A stretch of DNA of 64,000 nt from Acinetobacter calcoaceticus (GCF_004345325.1 NZ_SLVJ01000007.1:1-64000); one strand, 5' to 3'. Counted from the first letter of the stretch, positions 39,103-49,160 are shown. Translations and numbers: made by a program. The notes: generated from the sequence alone by a model not told the origin.

Positions 39103-40479
39103 TTAAGCGCCTCTTACCGCAACCAAAGCTTCAGCAATGGCTTTCTTAAAGCGGACCATTACTTCGACACATTCTTCTTCAGTGATGATCAATGGGCAAA
39201 GTAAACGAATTACTGTACCGCCACGACCACCTTTCTCAAGCAAGAGTAAGTTGTCAAAACACGCTGTTTGGATTGCTGCTGCCAACTGCGAATCCGCAGG
39301 ATAAGCACCCAGATGGTTCGGTTGTTGACGTTCATCAACAATTTCCACACCAATCATCAAGCCACGACCACGGACGTGACCGATACATGGAAATTCTACA
39401 GCCAATTTTTTAAATTCGGCTTGTAAGAAATCACCACGCAGTTTTGCGTTTTCAGCTAAACCTTGTTCGCGAATCGTTGTTAATGTCGCTAAGCCCGTTC
39501 CCATCGCCAATTGGTTACCACGGAATGTGCCGGTATGACCAGCAGGCTGCCAAGCATCAAACTTACGTTTAATCCCAAGCACCGCCAACGGTAAGCTACC
39601 GCCAACAGCTTTAGACATCACCACCACGTCTGGCTCAATACCCGCTTGTTCATAAGCAAACATTTGACCTGAACGTGCAAAACCTGATTGCACTTCATCC
39701 AAGATGAGTACAATGTTATGTTTTTCAGTGACTTCACGAATTTTTTTCAGCCATTTCACCGGTGCAGACACCACACCACCTTCACCTTGAATTGCTTCAA
39801 GAATCACGGCAGCAGGCTTGGTTACACCGCTTTCAACGTCTTCAATAAATTGTTCAAAATAATACGTCAATGCATCAACACCCGCTTCACCGCCTAGACC
39901 CAATGGGCAACGGTATTCGTGCGGGTACGGCATAAACTGCACCCCAGGCATCAAATTATTGACAGAATTCTTGGCACTTAAATTGCCCGTCATTGCAAGC
40001 GAACCATGGGTCATACCATGATAGCCGCCTGAAAAACTGATAACAGAACCGCGACCGGTATAAGTCTTGGCAAGTTTAATTGCCGCTTCAGTCGCATCTG
40101 CACCCGATGGGCCACAAAATTGCAAGCAATACGCTGACTGACCACCAGGTAAGTAAGCAAGTAAAGCTTCAGTAAAAGCATCCTTTAATGGAGTAGTTAA
40201 GTCCAAAGTATGCAAAGGGAGTCCACTTGCGATCGTGTCCTGAATACTTTGAATGACCGCAGGATGATTATGGCCTAATGCCAATGTTCCTGCCCCAGCT
40301 AAACAATCTAGGTACTTCGTACCTTCAACATCGGTAACCCAACAGCCTTGTGCTTTTGCGATTGCCAAAGGCAATTTTCGCGGATAACTACGAACATTCG
40401 ATTCCATCTGACTTTGGCGAGTCAAGTAGTATTCGTTGGTGGAAGTGTTGGCAGCAGGGTTTACAGAAGTAACGCTCAT
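39103..40479 (-). CDS. dat: Diaminobutyrate-2-oxoglutarate aminotransferase
   Basis: 458 residues. Class III aminotransferase that makes L-2,4-diaminobutyrate from aspartate semialdehyde with glutamate as donor. PLP lysine Lys290 in [28 protein letters not shown] binds the cofactor phosphate; [12 protein letters not shown] holds the Asp that contacts the pyridine N. The N-terminal ~25 residues are polar and variable. The pairing with ddc fixes the assignment against EctB or GABA aminotransferase. The long region upstream should hold its promoter. Confidence 0.96.
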   Translation of the reverse strand: MSVTSVNPAANTSTNEYYLTRQSQMESNVRSYPRKLPLAIAKAQGCWVTDVEGTKYLDCLAGAGTLALGHNHPAVIQSIQDTIASGLPLHTLDLTTPLKDAFTEALLAYLPGGQSAYCLQFCGPSGADATEAAIKLAKTYTGRGSVISFSGGYHGMTHGSLAMTGNLSAKNSVNNLMPGVQFMPYPHEYRCPLGLGGEAGVDALTYYFEQFIEDVESGVTKPAAVILEAIQGEGGVVSAPVKWLKKIREVTEKHNIVLILDEVQSGFARSGQMFAYEQAGIEPDVVVMSKAVGGSLPLAVLGIKRKFDAWQPAGHTGTFRGNQLAMGTGLATLTTIREQGLAENAKLRGDFLQAEFKKLAVEFPCIGHVRGRGLMIGVEIVDERQQPNHLGAYPADSQLAAAIQTACFDNLLLLEKGGRGGTVIRLLCPLIITEEECVEVMVRFKKAIAEALVAVRGA

Positions 40480-40949
40480 ATCGAATTACCATCTCTGATA
40501 TGGGTTGAAAGAAATAAGTCGGGTGACTTGTGGTCTTTTGACTCGGTGCTTTATAAATTTATACCAATGAGTTGCTCTGATTTTTGAGATCCCTCATTAG
40601 GAGCGCGATAATACAACTTTTCCCAAGAAAATAAAGAGACTTGTGGTACTTATTCAGCACATGCTTATTGGAAAAAACACTCATCCCGCGCTAGATTTGC
40701 ATTATCATCATACTATGTGACAACACAAAGAAAACCCTAATTTTGATATAAGTAGAATTATAACGTTATTAGTACCACTTAACTTACTTTATAACAAAAT
40801 TAAACACCTGATAATTAAGTAGTAAATGTGAATCAAAAATTGCACAACACCATTAAAAACTCACATAAAAATCACAGTGTTTGCATCACATATTTATCAG
40901 GTATGATTAGCATCAATTTTATAATTTTAGAACGTTCGGGGAATCACTC
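40480..40949. other. Divergent intergenic region between dat and the SIMPL gene
   Basis: 470 bases, AT-rich, with the promoters of both genes expected inside. A 10-base palindrome ATAACGTTAT lies at 40760-40769. GGGGA eight bases before 40950 is the ribosome site of the SIMPL gene. No coding frame is convincing. Confidence 0.55.
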
Positions 40950-41654
40950 ATGCGCCAACTTGCTCTTTCTGCTTTAATTTTAACCTCAGCCTTGTCAGGT
41001 CAAGCATTTGCCCAACAAAATGAGTCGTTAAATTACAACATCGCCAATGTTCAAGCCCAAGCGACACGTGAAGTGTCAAATGATCAAATGCATGCCACCC
41101 TTTATATCGAGAAAAGTAACAAACAGCCTGCTGAATTATCATCACAAATTACTCAACTGATGAATCAAGCCATCGCGATGGGCAAAAAATACCCGCAAGT
41201 TAAAATCAAGACTGGTTCTCAGAACACCTACCCGATTTATGACAATGACAATCGTAAACTCAAAGAATGGCGCGGTCGTGCAGAAGTGAAGATTGAAAGT
41301 AAAGATTTCAAAGCAGCCAGTCAATTGATCAGTGAGTTACAACAGAACTTCCAAACCCAATCCATCAACTTTACAGTGTCAGATGAGCAACGCATCAAAG
41401 TTGAAAATGAATTAATCAGTGAAGCATCAAAGAACTTCCAACAACGCGCGCAATTGCTGAGCCAAGCATGGAACAAATCGTCTTATACGCTGGTTAATCT
41501 AGATCTCAACACCAATAATTCCTACCCACAACCAATCATGATGCGCGCAAGGATGGCTAAAATGGAAGCATCAGATGGCGGTATGGCCCAAGATGTCGCT
41601 GCTGGCGAAAGCAAGATCACTGTCAATGCCAATGGCAGCATTCAATTTAAATAA
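40950..41654 (+). CDS. SIMPL-domain (DUF541) periplasmic protein
   Basis: 234 residues. Signal peptide ending at QAFA (about 21), then one SIMPL domain: NVQAQATREVSNDQMHATLYIE, then the GRAEVKIESKDF strand and the C-terminal ITVNANGSIQ strand. SIMPL proteins such as E. coli YggE and BP26 are linked to envelope or oxidative stress; the molecular role is unclear. It is monocistronic with its own terminator. Confidence 0.88.
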   Translation: MRQLALSALILTSALSGQAFAQQNESLNYNIANVQAQATREVSNDQMHATLYIEKSNKQPAELSSQITQLMNQAIAMGKKYPQVKIKTGSQNTYPIYDNDNRKLKEWRGRAEVKIESKDFKAASQLISELQQNFQTQSINFTVSDEQRIKVENELISEASKNFQQRAQLLSQAWNKSSYTLVNLDLNTNNSYPQPIMMRARMAKMEASDGGMAQDVAAGESKITVNANGSIQFK

Positions 41655-41682
41655 TCCGAATTGAGTTTTAATTAAAATAACC

Positions 41683-41705
41683 AAGACGCCTAAGGGCGTC
41701 TTTTC
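41683..41705 (+). terminator. Terminator of the SIMPL gene
   Basis: AAGACGCC/GGCGTCTT with a 4-base loop and a T-run. Confidence 0.88.
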
Positions 41706-41728
41706 TGTGCGAAACAGAAGTTTCCCAT

Positions 41729-42295
41729 TCAAACTCCCCTGCACTTTGCTTGAAACTGATGATTATTGATCGAAGCTAAATGCTGTTCCAATATCGTAAG
41801 TTCTCCGAGCCAAACCTGAAGCTGATTTAAATTATTTTGATTGATTGTTGATGTTTGCTTGAGTCGCGCAGATGTATAAGCTTGATGTTGAATTTTCTGC
41901 TGATAACGCTGCACAAACTGAAGCTGCAAACACAGTCCATCCAAGCTCCTTTCATTGACCCCACTGACAAGACTATAGGATTGTGTGATCTGCTTTAAAC
42001 TTTTATTAGCAGTGAAATCCCTAAGGGTGCGTAGATTATTTAATTGATAAATATAAATTTCATCCAAAGTTTTATTGGGTGGAATATCTGACTCCAACAT
42101 ACTCAGATTCATCTGGCGCTGCTGTACTAAATTGCTCCAAGTACTTAATTGAATTATTTCTTCAGCCCATTGAATCCGAGCTTGCTCAGTGCGTTTGGGA
42201 TACACCACCAAGAAATAATACCAACTCATCAGCAAGACAAAGACCAATATAACGCTGCACAAACGCCAATATTGGGTGCCTTTAATTATCTTCAT
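41729..42295 (-). CDS. Membrane-anchored protein of unknown function
   Basis: 188 residues from the ATG giving MKIIKGTQYW. One N-terminal membrane segment (~12-33, rich in L, V, F, W), then a basic stop (YPKRTEQ) and a helical, Gln/Leu-rich periplasmic or cytoplasmic part likely to form coiled coils. Two Cys near 139 and 185 may pair. No family is recognised. Its ATG shares one base with the stop of the upstream gene (TGATG), so the two are translationally coupled and probably work together. Confidence 0.7.
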   Translation of the reverse strand: MKIIKGTQYWRLCSVILVFVLLMSWYYFLVVYPKRTEQARIQWAEEIIQLSTWSNLVQQRQMNLSMLESDIPPNKTLDEIYIYQLNNLRTLRDFTANKSLKQITQSYSLVSGVNERSLDGLCLQLQFVQRYQQKIQHQAYTSARLKQTSTINQNNLNQLQVWLGELTILEQHLASINNHQFQAKCRGV

Positions 42296-42927
42296 CAACG
42301 ATTCTTCGCATAAATTTTCCACGTCTGATTATCTGCCAACGGATCTTGATAACGATCACTGCGTTGTTTACGTGGTTTATCTCGCGCATCCACGATTTCA
42401 AAATGCTTTTCGGTACTCAATACAATGCCATTATTATAAAAACGTGTCCGCGTATAATCACTCTCACCGTGTTGAAAGACATAGGTTCTGAGATCGATAA
42501 ACTCACGATGCGCGATTAATACTGCAGTCTCATCGCGATCCAACCATTGCTGCATGGCTTGAAGTTGCTCTGGCTCAAATTGACCACACTTTTCAATTAA
42601 ACTGGCGATCCCGCGAAAAGTTTTTGATTCTTTGGCTGGGGTTTTATTTATTCGAATCCGATCGACATGAAAGAAAAACAAGGGAAAATTTAAATGACTA
42701 GGCAGATGAATCACATCAAGGACTTCATCTGACATAAAGGGTTGAAATAAGGCTTGTGCCCGCTCGATCAATCCCAACCATTCTGCATAATAAGCTGCTG
42801 TTTCAGCCGCAGTTGCATAATAAATCGGCAGACCTTCAACATTGGCCAAGTGCTGTGGCGGCCAAGTGTTTTGGCGTAATAAGGCGATATCACTCTTAAG
42901 GCTTTGTACTGCGATTGGATCTTGCAT
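42295..42927 (-). CDS. Protein of unknown function coupled to the membrane protein
   Basis: 210 residues, soluble, no signal peptide. GGGAG lies six bases before the ATG. The sequence has a central FPLFFFHVDRIRIN strand, a helical stretch and a C-terminal region rich in Arg/Asp (RDKPRKQRSDRYQD). No family or motif is recognised. The stop overlaps the start of the membrane protein gene, indicating a two-gene unit. Confidence 0.7.
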   Translation of the reverse strand: MQDPIAVQSLKSDIALLRQNTWPPQHLANVEGLPIYYATAAETAAYYAEWLGLIERAQALFQPFMSDEVLDVIHLPSHLNFPLFFFHVDRIRINKTPAKESKTFRGIASLIEKCGQFEPEQLQAMQQWLDRDETAVLIAHREFIDLRTYVFQHGESDYTRTRFYNNGIVLSTEKHFEIVDARDKPRKQRSDRYQDPLADNQTWKIYAKNR

Positions 42928-43015
42928 GACCGACTCCCTGATCTTGAGCGCCCACTCAATATTGCTTAGGCTATTTCAGAATAAGACAAAGGTTTAGTTT
43001 GGGCAAGGCTTTGCT

Positions 43016-43021
43016 TATAAT
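43016..43021 (+). promoter_or_regulatory. Candidate -10 element of the DUF3144 gene
   Basis: TATAAT 29 bases before the ATG at 43051; a weak TTTAGT lies 17 bases upstream. Confidence 0.45.
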
Positions 43022-43050
43022 GGCTCAGTATTTTATTTGTGGAACACAAC

Positions 43051-43530
43051 ATGTCTCAAAAAATTAATGCCACCGATGTTACCGATGAAGAAGCTTTAAA
43101 TGCGGTTTTTTTTGAGCGTGCTGATGCGTTTATTCAACAAGCCAACGAATTTTGTCGCCCACCCAAGGGGGAAGCGCCAAAGCCAACTGAATTACGTGGT
43201 CAAGTCAGTGCCGCCATGTTATTTGGTACAGCACGTTTTAACACTTGGGTTGCTGCCAACAACTTTAAAGATGCTACCGAAATGCGCGATGCCAAAGACC
43301 AAGTCATGAGCTATGTGTTACAGCAGTTCCAAATGATGCTTGAAGACAACTATGACGAGTACTGCGATCAGTTTGAAAACTATTTACGTTTCCGTAAAAA
43401 TGAAGATTTTCACACTCATAAGCATGATACTCAATCGGGTCATCAACACAAACATAGCGATGACCACGACCACAATCATGACCACGATCACGGTCACGGT
43501 CACGGTCACGGTCACAACCACCCACATTAA
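43051..43530 (+). CDS. DUF3144 family protein with a His-rich metal-binding tail
   Basis: 159 residues from the ATG giving MSQKINATD; an in-frame ATG four codons upstream is less likely. The first ~110 residues fit DUF3144: FFERADAFIQQAN, then the SAAMLFGTARFN block and the long helix ending in YCDQFENYLRFRKNEDFHTH. The last ~35 residues are almost only His, Asp and Gly with repeated GHGH, a typical metal-binding (Ni, Zn or Co) tail. The family's function is unknown. The tail may store metal or adapt the protein to metal stress. Confidence 0.82.
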   Translation: MSQKINATDVTDEEALNAVFFERADAFIQQANEFCRPPKGEAPKPTELRGQVSAAMLFGTARFNTWVAANNFKDATEMRDAKDQVMSYVLQQFQMMLEDNYDEYCDQFENYLRFRKNEDFHTHKHDTQSGHQHKHSDDHDHNHDHDHGHGHGHGHNHPH

Positions 43531-43581
43531 GCCCCCAACAACCATGTGGGTAGGTTAGATGCAATCAAGAACATAAAAAAT

Positions 43582-43605
43582 AAGTCCTTCGCGGACTTGT
43601 TTTTT
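43582..43605 (+). terminator. Terminator of the DUF3144 gene
   Basis: AAGTCC/GGACTT with a 5-base loop, followed by GTTTTTTT. Confidence 0.82.
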
Positions 43606-43751
43606 TAGCTGCAATTTATTGCGTATTCTGCGCAATTACACTGATTTAACATTACTCAAGCGCACACAATGTGCTAGTGTTTAATTCAGTTGGTTCTTGC
43701 TAAAAATTCTATGCTTTGTAATTTCGAATAAATATTCAAGAGGGAGTTCGA

Positions 43752-44279
43752 ATGAGTCTAAGATTGCATTACGCGACCGCACATGACATTACACAACTCA
43801 GTGACATCGGCCGTAGTAGCTATCGACATCATTTTGCTGATCGTTGGCAAGTTGAGTCTGAATTAGCTCAATATTTAGATGAGGAATTTAGCCCTGAAGC
43901 CATCCAACAGGGACTAAGAAGTGCCCAAGTCGATTGGTTTCTGATTAGCACCACTGAAGTGATCGGTCTCGCCAAACTCAGTTATCAGCAAACCGTTCCG
44001 AACGTTCAAGCAGATCAGCAAGCGCAAATCGGTACGCAAATTAATAAAATTTATCTGCTCCCAGAACACACCGGTCAAGGTCACGGCGATGCCATCTTTA
44101 GAAAAATTGAGCAATTGGCACTCGAACATGGTGATGATTATATTTGGCTTGAAGTGCTGACGTCGAATCCCCAAGCGCGTCAATTTTATGAAAGTTGCGG
44201 TATGCAGTTTATCCAACAAACGCTGTTTCATAGTGCTACACAGCAAAACCCAATGGATCTCTTTGGCAAGCCATTATAA
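43752..44279 (+). CDS. GNAT family N-acetyltransferase
   Basis: 175 residues. A GNAT fold: N-terminal LHYATAHDITQLSDIG, the central strand with IGLAKLSYQ, then INKIYLLPEHTGQGHGDAIFRKIE holding the acetyl-CoA-binding Q/GxGxG/A-like loop, and LEVLTSNPQARQFYESCGMQFI. The substrate is unknown; homologs act on small amines, peptides or protein N-termini. GAGGGAG is a strong ribosome site. It converges on the M16 protease gene at a shared terminator. Confidence 0.87.
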   Translation: MSLRLHYATAHDITQLSDIGRSSYRHHFADRWQVESELAQYLDEEFSPEAIQQGLRSAQVDWFLISTTEVIGLAKLSYQQTVPNVQADQQAQIGTQINKIYLLPEHTGQGHGDAIFRKIEQLALEHGDDYIWLEVLTSNPQARQFYESCGMQFIQQTLFHSATQQNPMDLFGKPL

Positions 44280-44321
44280 TGAGTATCAAGATCGTATCTC
44301 TATCTAAATGATGCCAAGAAT

Positions 44322-44356
44322 AAAACGCCAGCGGCTCATAAGCCACTGGCGTTTTT
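44322..44356. terminator. Bidirectional terminator between the GNAT and M16 genes
   Basis: AAAACGCCAG-GGCT with AGCC-CTGGCGTTTT, one internal mismatch, small loop, T-runs both ways. Confidence 0.9.
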
Positions 44357-44442
44357 GAAACTATTGCCGTTGTGATTTAAGGCAAGCGCCAATAAACCGT
44401 TAACTCAACATGCTGACTCAAAGCCAACTTAGCAATTGATGA

Positions 44443-47205
44443 TTATTTCTGTGCCTGACCATATTGATCCGACATCACTTCAACCAATTGATCCAGCTTG
44501 ATGTATTTCTTAATCACTGCGTCTACATCTGCCTTACTTAGTTTGGCAAATTGTTGATCGCGTTCAGCACGACTCAGCATATCTTTATTACGTTCCAGTT
44601 GACTGGTCAGCATATTGTGAATAATGCGATCATCTTCAAGTGAAGTGACACGCTTTTTCATAATGTTGGCTTTGGCGGCTTCTAACTCTTGCTCTGTAAT
44701 GCCTTTGCTCAACAGTTCATTTAATACTTTATAAACCACTTGAGATACTTGGGCTGATTTACCCGCAGTATAATTAGCTTCGATACTCATGGCACCGACA
44801 TTATCATAGGAATCAAGACTGAGATTGCTGCCGAAACCATAGACCAAAGCATTTTTTTCACGTAATTCTTGGCCCAAACGTGACGAAAGTTGCGAATCAC
44901 CGAGGATATAACTAAAGACGATCAATGCTGCGGCATCTGCATGATCAACACCAACTGGCAATGCCATCAAAGCTTGATAATTACCAAACTCACGTTGTTC
45001 GGCCAGTACATGTTTCTTTTGTGCAGCATAAGGACGGAATTCAGTGATTAAACGTTGATAGGGTTGCGTGCCTTTCCAGTTGCCAAACTCAGACTGCAAC
45101 AGGGTCTTGATTGGCGCTGCTTCAAACTGCCCCGTGATCGCAATCTGTGCATGATCCATGCTAAAGAACTTGCTATAGAGCTGTTTCACTTGATCATTCG
45201 TTGCGGCATTGAGTTGTTTCTTGGCCAATTCAGGCTCAAAGTGATAACGTAAATCACCTTCCTTATAGACTTCGAGTAAACGCGCAATGGTCAATGCGGA
45301 TACCGTTTCAGGCTCCGTATAGGGACGATTTAAACTCGATAAACTCTGCAACTTAATCAGGTCAAATTGAGATTGTTCAAATTTTGGTTTTTTCATCACA
45401 TCGACAATGTACTTGAAGAAGTCTTCAAACTTGTCTTTTTTGGCCGAAATCTGAATCAGCATACCATTCGCAGCAGACTGTGCCACGGCGACACCCCCCG
45501 CATCAATGGACTTATCGGCGATATCTTGCAGACTATATTGATCAGAAGCACGTAACAGTAGATACGAGGTCAGATCCAAGATTTCACTTTGATTAAATAA
45601 CGCTTCAGCACTACCAAAATTCACTTGAATCGTGGCATAGGTTTTATCATCACGAGTTGTGGTTGGGAATAATGCATATTGCATACCATTGCCCAATTGG
45701 CCACGTTGAATTTTTTTCTCAGTTTTCTGTAAATAGTCCGCTGAACTGCTGAGATACTGTGCCACTTCTGCTTTATAAACACTGACATCCTTTAATGCTT
45801 CAGGCTTTTCCGCCTGATCTAAGGTCTTCGGCTTTTCAGCAGCTTGTTTTTGTTCTAAGGCTTTTTTCTGATCTTCAGGGGTTGGTTTAATATCACCACT
45901 GATGCGATGCGCTGGCACCAAGAACTGTTTCAAGGTCTGATTCACCTGTTGCACATCAAGTTTTTGCACCTCATTCATATCAATAAAATATTGATCCCAA
46001 CGTCCTTGACTCGCTACAGCATAATCAGCCAAACGTGAACCCAATGCCACAGCATCATTTGCGATGGTATCCGCTTGGTTTTGGATCAGGTTTTTGACCC
46101 GTTTTAATTCCACATCATTAAATGCAACATTCTGCTCTACCCCACTGATCAGACCAGAGGCCACGCTTTTCTCATCATGGTTCGGCGCATAGACCGCCCC
46201 CATAAACACCAAGTTAAAATCTTGGTCTAACCATGTGGTTGACTGTACGCCGGTGCTGGTTCCGGTTTCAACCATACTCGAGTACAAGTGACCACTCGGC
46301 TGCAAGGTATACAAATAAGGCGCCAGAGCCAAAGTGGTTTTGATCTGCGGATTTTTACCATTCATATAAATATTAAATTTCGCCAGATCACTGCCCTTTT
46401 CTACACTAAATTGGCGTTGTTGAATCTTGGCTGAATCCAGTACCGGGACCTGTGTTTGAGCAGGGATTGTTCGTGCTGGAATCGGGCTGAAATTTTTATC
46501 AATTTGTTTCAGTACTGCTGCCTTATCAAACTTACCACTGACCACCATAATGGCGTTATTCGGTGCATACCAATGACGATAAAATTTATTCAGCTCTTGC
46601 ATTTTGATGGATTGCAATTCGCTTAAATCACCAATCGGCAGACGACCTAAATATTGATTACCATAGGCGGCTTTCCACATCTGATCCATCATCACCGCAA
46701 AGGGTTGATCCATACGTACTTCACGTTCACGCATCACGATCGATATTTCAGAGGGGACGAATTTTTCTTGTAAGACCAATTTATCCATGCGCTCAGCTTC
46801 AAGATAAATCACTTGATCAAGCACAGCCTGTTCAGGTCGAACGATGTTGATATATTTGGTGGCGTAATAATCGGTACTGGCATTGGTCATCAGCGTATAT
46901 TGATCTAAGCGTCGCTGAAACTCTTCACCTTTCACATTCTTTGTACCTTTGAATGCCAAGTGTTCAAGTAAATGAGCCAAACCCCCTTTACCTTTTGGAT
47001 CATTTAAAGAACCTGTTAAGTAAATGGTATTGAGATAGACCTTACTTTCTTTATCATTGGGTGCAAGAATGACTCTCAAACCATTATCTAACTTATATTC
47101 TTCAATATTATGTTCAGTTTTAACCAATACTGTTTGTGCTAAAGTCGTCGCACTCACACCCAAAATCAACAAAGAAAAGGTCAGTTGTTTGAACCGCATT
47201 AACAT
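44443..47205 (-). CDS. M16 family zinc metallopeptidase (pitrilysin type)
   Basis: 920 residues from ATG 47205; the ATG at 47199 (MRFKQL) is equally possible. A signal peptide ends near SATTLAQ, so it is periplasmic. The inverted zinc motif is H78-L-L-E81-H82 in GLAHLLEHLAFKGT. A second M16 copy in the C-terminal half (from ~500, LGNGMQYALFPTTTRDD) lacks HxxEH, as usual for two-lobed M16 proteins. It degrades peptides; the target is unknown. A Lys/Glu/Pro linker (~450-490) joins the halves. Confidence 0.92.
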   Translation of the reverse strand: MLMRFKQLTFSLLILGVSATTLAQTVLVKTEHNIEEYKLDNGLRVILAPNDKESKVYLNTIYLTGSLNDPKGKGGLAHLLEHLAFKGTKNVKGEEFQRRLDQYTLMTNASTDYYATKYINIVRPEQAVLDQVIYLEAERMDKLVLQEKFVPSEISIVMREREVRMDQPFAVMMDQMWKAAYGNQYLGRLPIGDLSELQSIKMQELNKFYRHWYAPNNAIMVVSGKFDKAAVLKQIDKNFSPIPARTIPAQTQVPVLDSAKIQQRQFSVEKGSDLAKFNIYMNGKNPQIKTTLALAPYLYTLQPSGHLYSSMVETGTSTGVQSTTWLDQDFNLVFMGAVYAPNHDEKSVASGLISGVEQNVAFNDVELKRVKNLIQNQADTIANDAVALGSRLADYAVASQGRWDQYFIDMNEVQKLDVQQVNQTLKQFLVPAHRISGDIKPTPEDQKKALEQKQAAEKPKTLDQAEKPEALKDVSVYKAEVAQYLSSSADYLQKTEKKIQRGQLGNGMQYALFPTTTRDDKTYATIQVNFGSAEALFNQSEILDLTSYLLLRASDQYSLQDIADKSIDAGGVAVAQSAANGMLIQISAKKDKFEDFFKYIVDVMKKPKFEQSQFDLIKLQSLSSLNRPYTEPETVSALTIARLLEVYKEGDLRYHFEPELAKKQLNAATNDQVKQLYSKFFSMDHAQIAITGQFEAAPIKTLLQSEFGNWKGTQPYQRLITEFRPYAAQKKHVLAEQREFGNYQALMALPVGVDHADAAALIVFSYILGDSQLSSRLGQELREKNALVYGFGSNLSLDSYDNVGAMSIEANYTAGKSAQVSQVVYKVLNELLSKGITEQELEAAKANIMKKRVTSLEDDRIIHNMLTSQLERNKDMLSRAERDQQFAKLSKADVDAVIKKYIKLDQLVEVMSDQYGQAQK

Positions 47206-47293
47206 AGAACATCCACTTATAAACATTTATAAAAAGTATATTTTTATATTAAAAAACCTAAGTTGAATTGAATAGTAGAGTTTTGAAAAAAAC

Positions 47294-47341
47294 AACGCTT
47301 AATTCAACAACTCAGCTTGATTGAGCTATTGATTAAGCGTT
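47294..47341 (-). terminator. phzF terminator, long hairpin
   Basis: AACGCTTAAT/ATTAAGCGTT outer stem with an inner CTCA/TGAG stem; on the minus strand GTTTTTTT follows. Confidence 0.78.
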
Positions 47342-47367
47342 TGAACTGTTATTTTTACATTTAAACT

Positions 47368-48225
47368 TTATTCAATGACGATCTCAGCCTGCATATACAA
47401 TTTAGCATAACCAGAAATCTCAACCCGATCATCGGCTTTGATCACACAGTATAATTCACCACCACGCGCTGAGGCCTGAAAAGCCAGCAACTCCGTTTTA
47501 CCCAAGCGTTCAGCCCAAAACGGTGCCAAACCTGTATGCATAGAACCCGTCACTGGATCTTCATCAATACCAATATGCGGTGCAAAGTAGCGTGCCACAT
47601 AATCATATTGTTCGGCATTTGCAGTCACAGCAACATCTAAGCTTTGCTCAAAGTGAGTATTTTGACTGGCGGTAATTGCGGTGCGTAATTGATCAGGCCC
47701 TGCCAATTGACGAATCACATCCAAATTCGGCACTGCCTCACGAACATCCGCTTCAGTTGCACAGACCAAAATGTAAGCTTGTGCATTGATATAAACCTCT
47801 ACGATCGGTCGGTCGATGGCTTGATGAATGATGGCTGGATAATCCACTAACTTCTCAGCACGACGCATCGGGAAATTCATATGAATTTTGCCATCTTCTG
47901 CCTGATGCACGATGAACAGTCCCAGATTTTTAACATGAAAATGGATCACTGCGGCATCGGTATAGTCTTTAAATAAGACAAAAGCACTGGCCAAGGTTGC
48001 ATGCCCACAAAATGCCACTTCGACATATGGACTAAACCAACGAATTTCAAAATTATCGGCATCGATGGGCCTAACAAATGCGGTTTCAGCCAGATTATTT
48101 TCTAGGGCGATATTTTGCATTAAGGCATCATCCAACCATGCTGCACCTTGATCCAGTACAATCACAGCAGCGGGATTTCCTTGAAATAACACTTTACTAA
48201 AAGCATCGACTTGGTACATTTTCAT
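47368..48225 (-). CDS. PhzF family isomerase
   Basis: 285 residues. The start MKMYQVDAFSKVLFQGNPAAV is the family hallmark, with the catalytic Glu in the NLAETAFV block, and the paired domain with FCGHATLASAFVLF and the DPVTGSMHTGLAPFW block. PhzF-fold proteins (YddE, PhzF) resemble diaminopimelate epimerase but lack its Cys pair. Without phenazine genes here the substrate is unknown. AAGGAGA precedes the ATG. Confidence 0.92.
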   Translation of the reverse strand: MKMYQVDAFSKVLFQGNPAAVIVLDQGAAWLDDALMQNIALENNLAETAFVRPIDADNFEIRWFSPYVEVAFCGHATLASAFVLFKDYTDAAVIHFHVKNLGLFIVHQAEDGKIHMNFPMRRAEKLVDYPAIIHQAIDRPIVEVYINAQAYILVCATEADVREAVPNLDVIRQLAGPDQLRTAITASQNTHFEQSLDVAVTANAEQYDYVARYFAPHIGIDEDPVTGSMHTGLAPFWAERLGKTELLAFQASARGGELYCVIKADDRVEISGYAKLYMQAEIVIE

Positions 48226-48338
48226 GATTGGATCTCCTTGGAATCTGCGCTATTTTGCCAAGATATTGCGTCTAAACACAGGTACAGATTCCAAGAAAAA
48301 AAGCTCACAGATCGCATGACCCTCCCAGTAGAGATGCT

Positions 48339-49160
48339 TTAGGTCAAGGTGATGACCAACAACACCACGCTCAGCAACAGGGTATAGCCCCATTCATGCA
48401 GGTGATTTGACATACGCCCCACCCAAGGCAGTGCAATACGCATTCCTATAAAGCTACCCACCAGCAAACACATCATCGCCGGCAAATAGATGTAACCCAA
48501 GAATGCTGCCCCCAAATCAACAGGCTGATACAGGTAGGCCACGATATAACTCGCACATCCTGCCAATGCCACAGGGACACTTAAGGGATTGGCCAAAGGC
48601 ACAGCACGGCGCATCTCTAAACCACAACGTCGAAACAGCGGCACGGTCATCACACTGCCCCCGACACCCAATGCTGCGGCGACATGCCCAATCAACCACC
48701 CACCGACACGTTGTTCGATCGGGTTTAATCCACGGACTTGACCCGAGACATGTGCTACATGCTGTTGTGATTTTCGGTACAGACACTCGGCAATGGTGAT
48801 GAGCAAATAAATCGCAAAGGCCCACTTCAGTGCCCCAGCACTCACATACAGTGCCATATAACTACCCGTCACCGCACCAAAAGCGATCCAGTAAGCCACT
48901 GGGAATAAATAACCACGTGGGATATTGCCTTTCTGATGCTGTTGAAAACTGGCCCAACCCGCATTGACCACCATCAATAACAACGACGTTGCGACTGCAC
49001 TTTTAAATGCCAATGCTGCCGCTAGCGAATCCGCTCCCGAGGTATATCGTATCGTGGCATAGACCAAGGGTACGATTACAAATCCACCGCCAAAGCCAAA
49101 AAGTATCGTCAGTCCGCCACAGACCAGACCAGCAACCAACATCAGTAGGTAAAGTTCCAT
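48339..49160 (-). CDS. TSUP (TauE/SafE) family sulfite or anion exporter
   Basis: 273 residues. Eight or so hydrophobic segments in two halves; the N-terminal GGLTILFGFGGGFVIVPLVY and the internal repeat GVGGSVMTVPLF are the glycine-rich signatures of the family. Members export sulfite, sulfoacetate or other small organosulfur anions. The AraC gene at 49256 is divergent and likely regulates it. Confidence 0.87.
   Translation of the reverse strand: MELYLLMLVAGLVCGGLTILFGFGGGFVIVPLVYATIRYTSGADSLAAALAFKSAVATSLLLMVVNAGWASFQQHQKGNIPRGYLFPVAYWIAFGAVTGSYMALYVSAGALKWAFAIYLLITIAECLYRKSQQHVAHVSGQVRGLNPIEQRVGGWLIGHVAAALGVGGSVMTVPLFRRCGLEMRRAVPLANPLSVPVALAGCASYIVAYLYQPVDLGAAFLGYIYLPAMMCLLVGSFIGMRIALPWVGRMSNHLHEWGYTLLLSVVLLVITLT

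Noticed and set aside
43470..43525. Short tandem GGTCAC repeat resembling a CRISPR or VNTR array
   Set aside because: The repeat is in frame inside the coding sequence and has no spacers; it encodes Gly-His.
43304..43564. Minus-strand open frame with Asp-Arg repeats
   Set aside because: It is the antisense of the GGTCAC repeat that encodes the His-rich tail of the DUF3144 protein.
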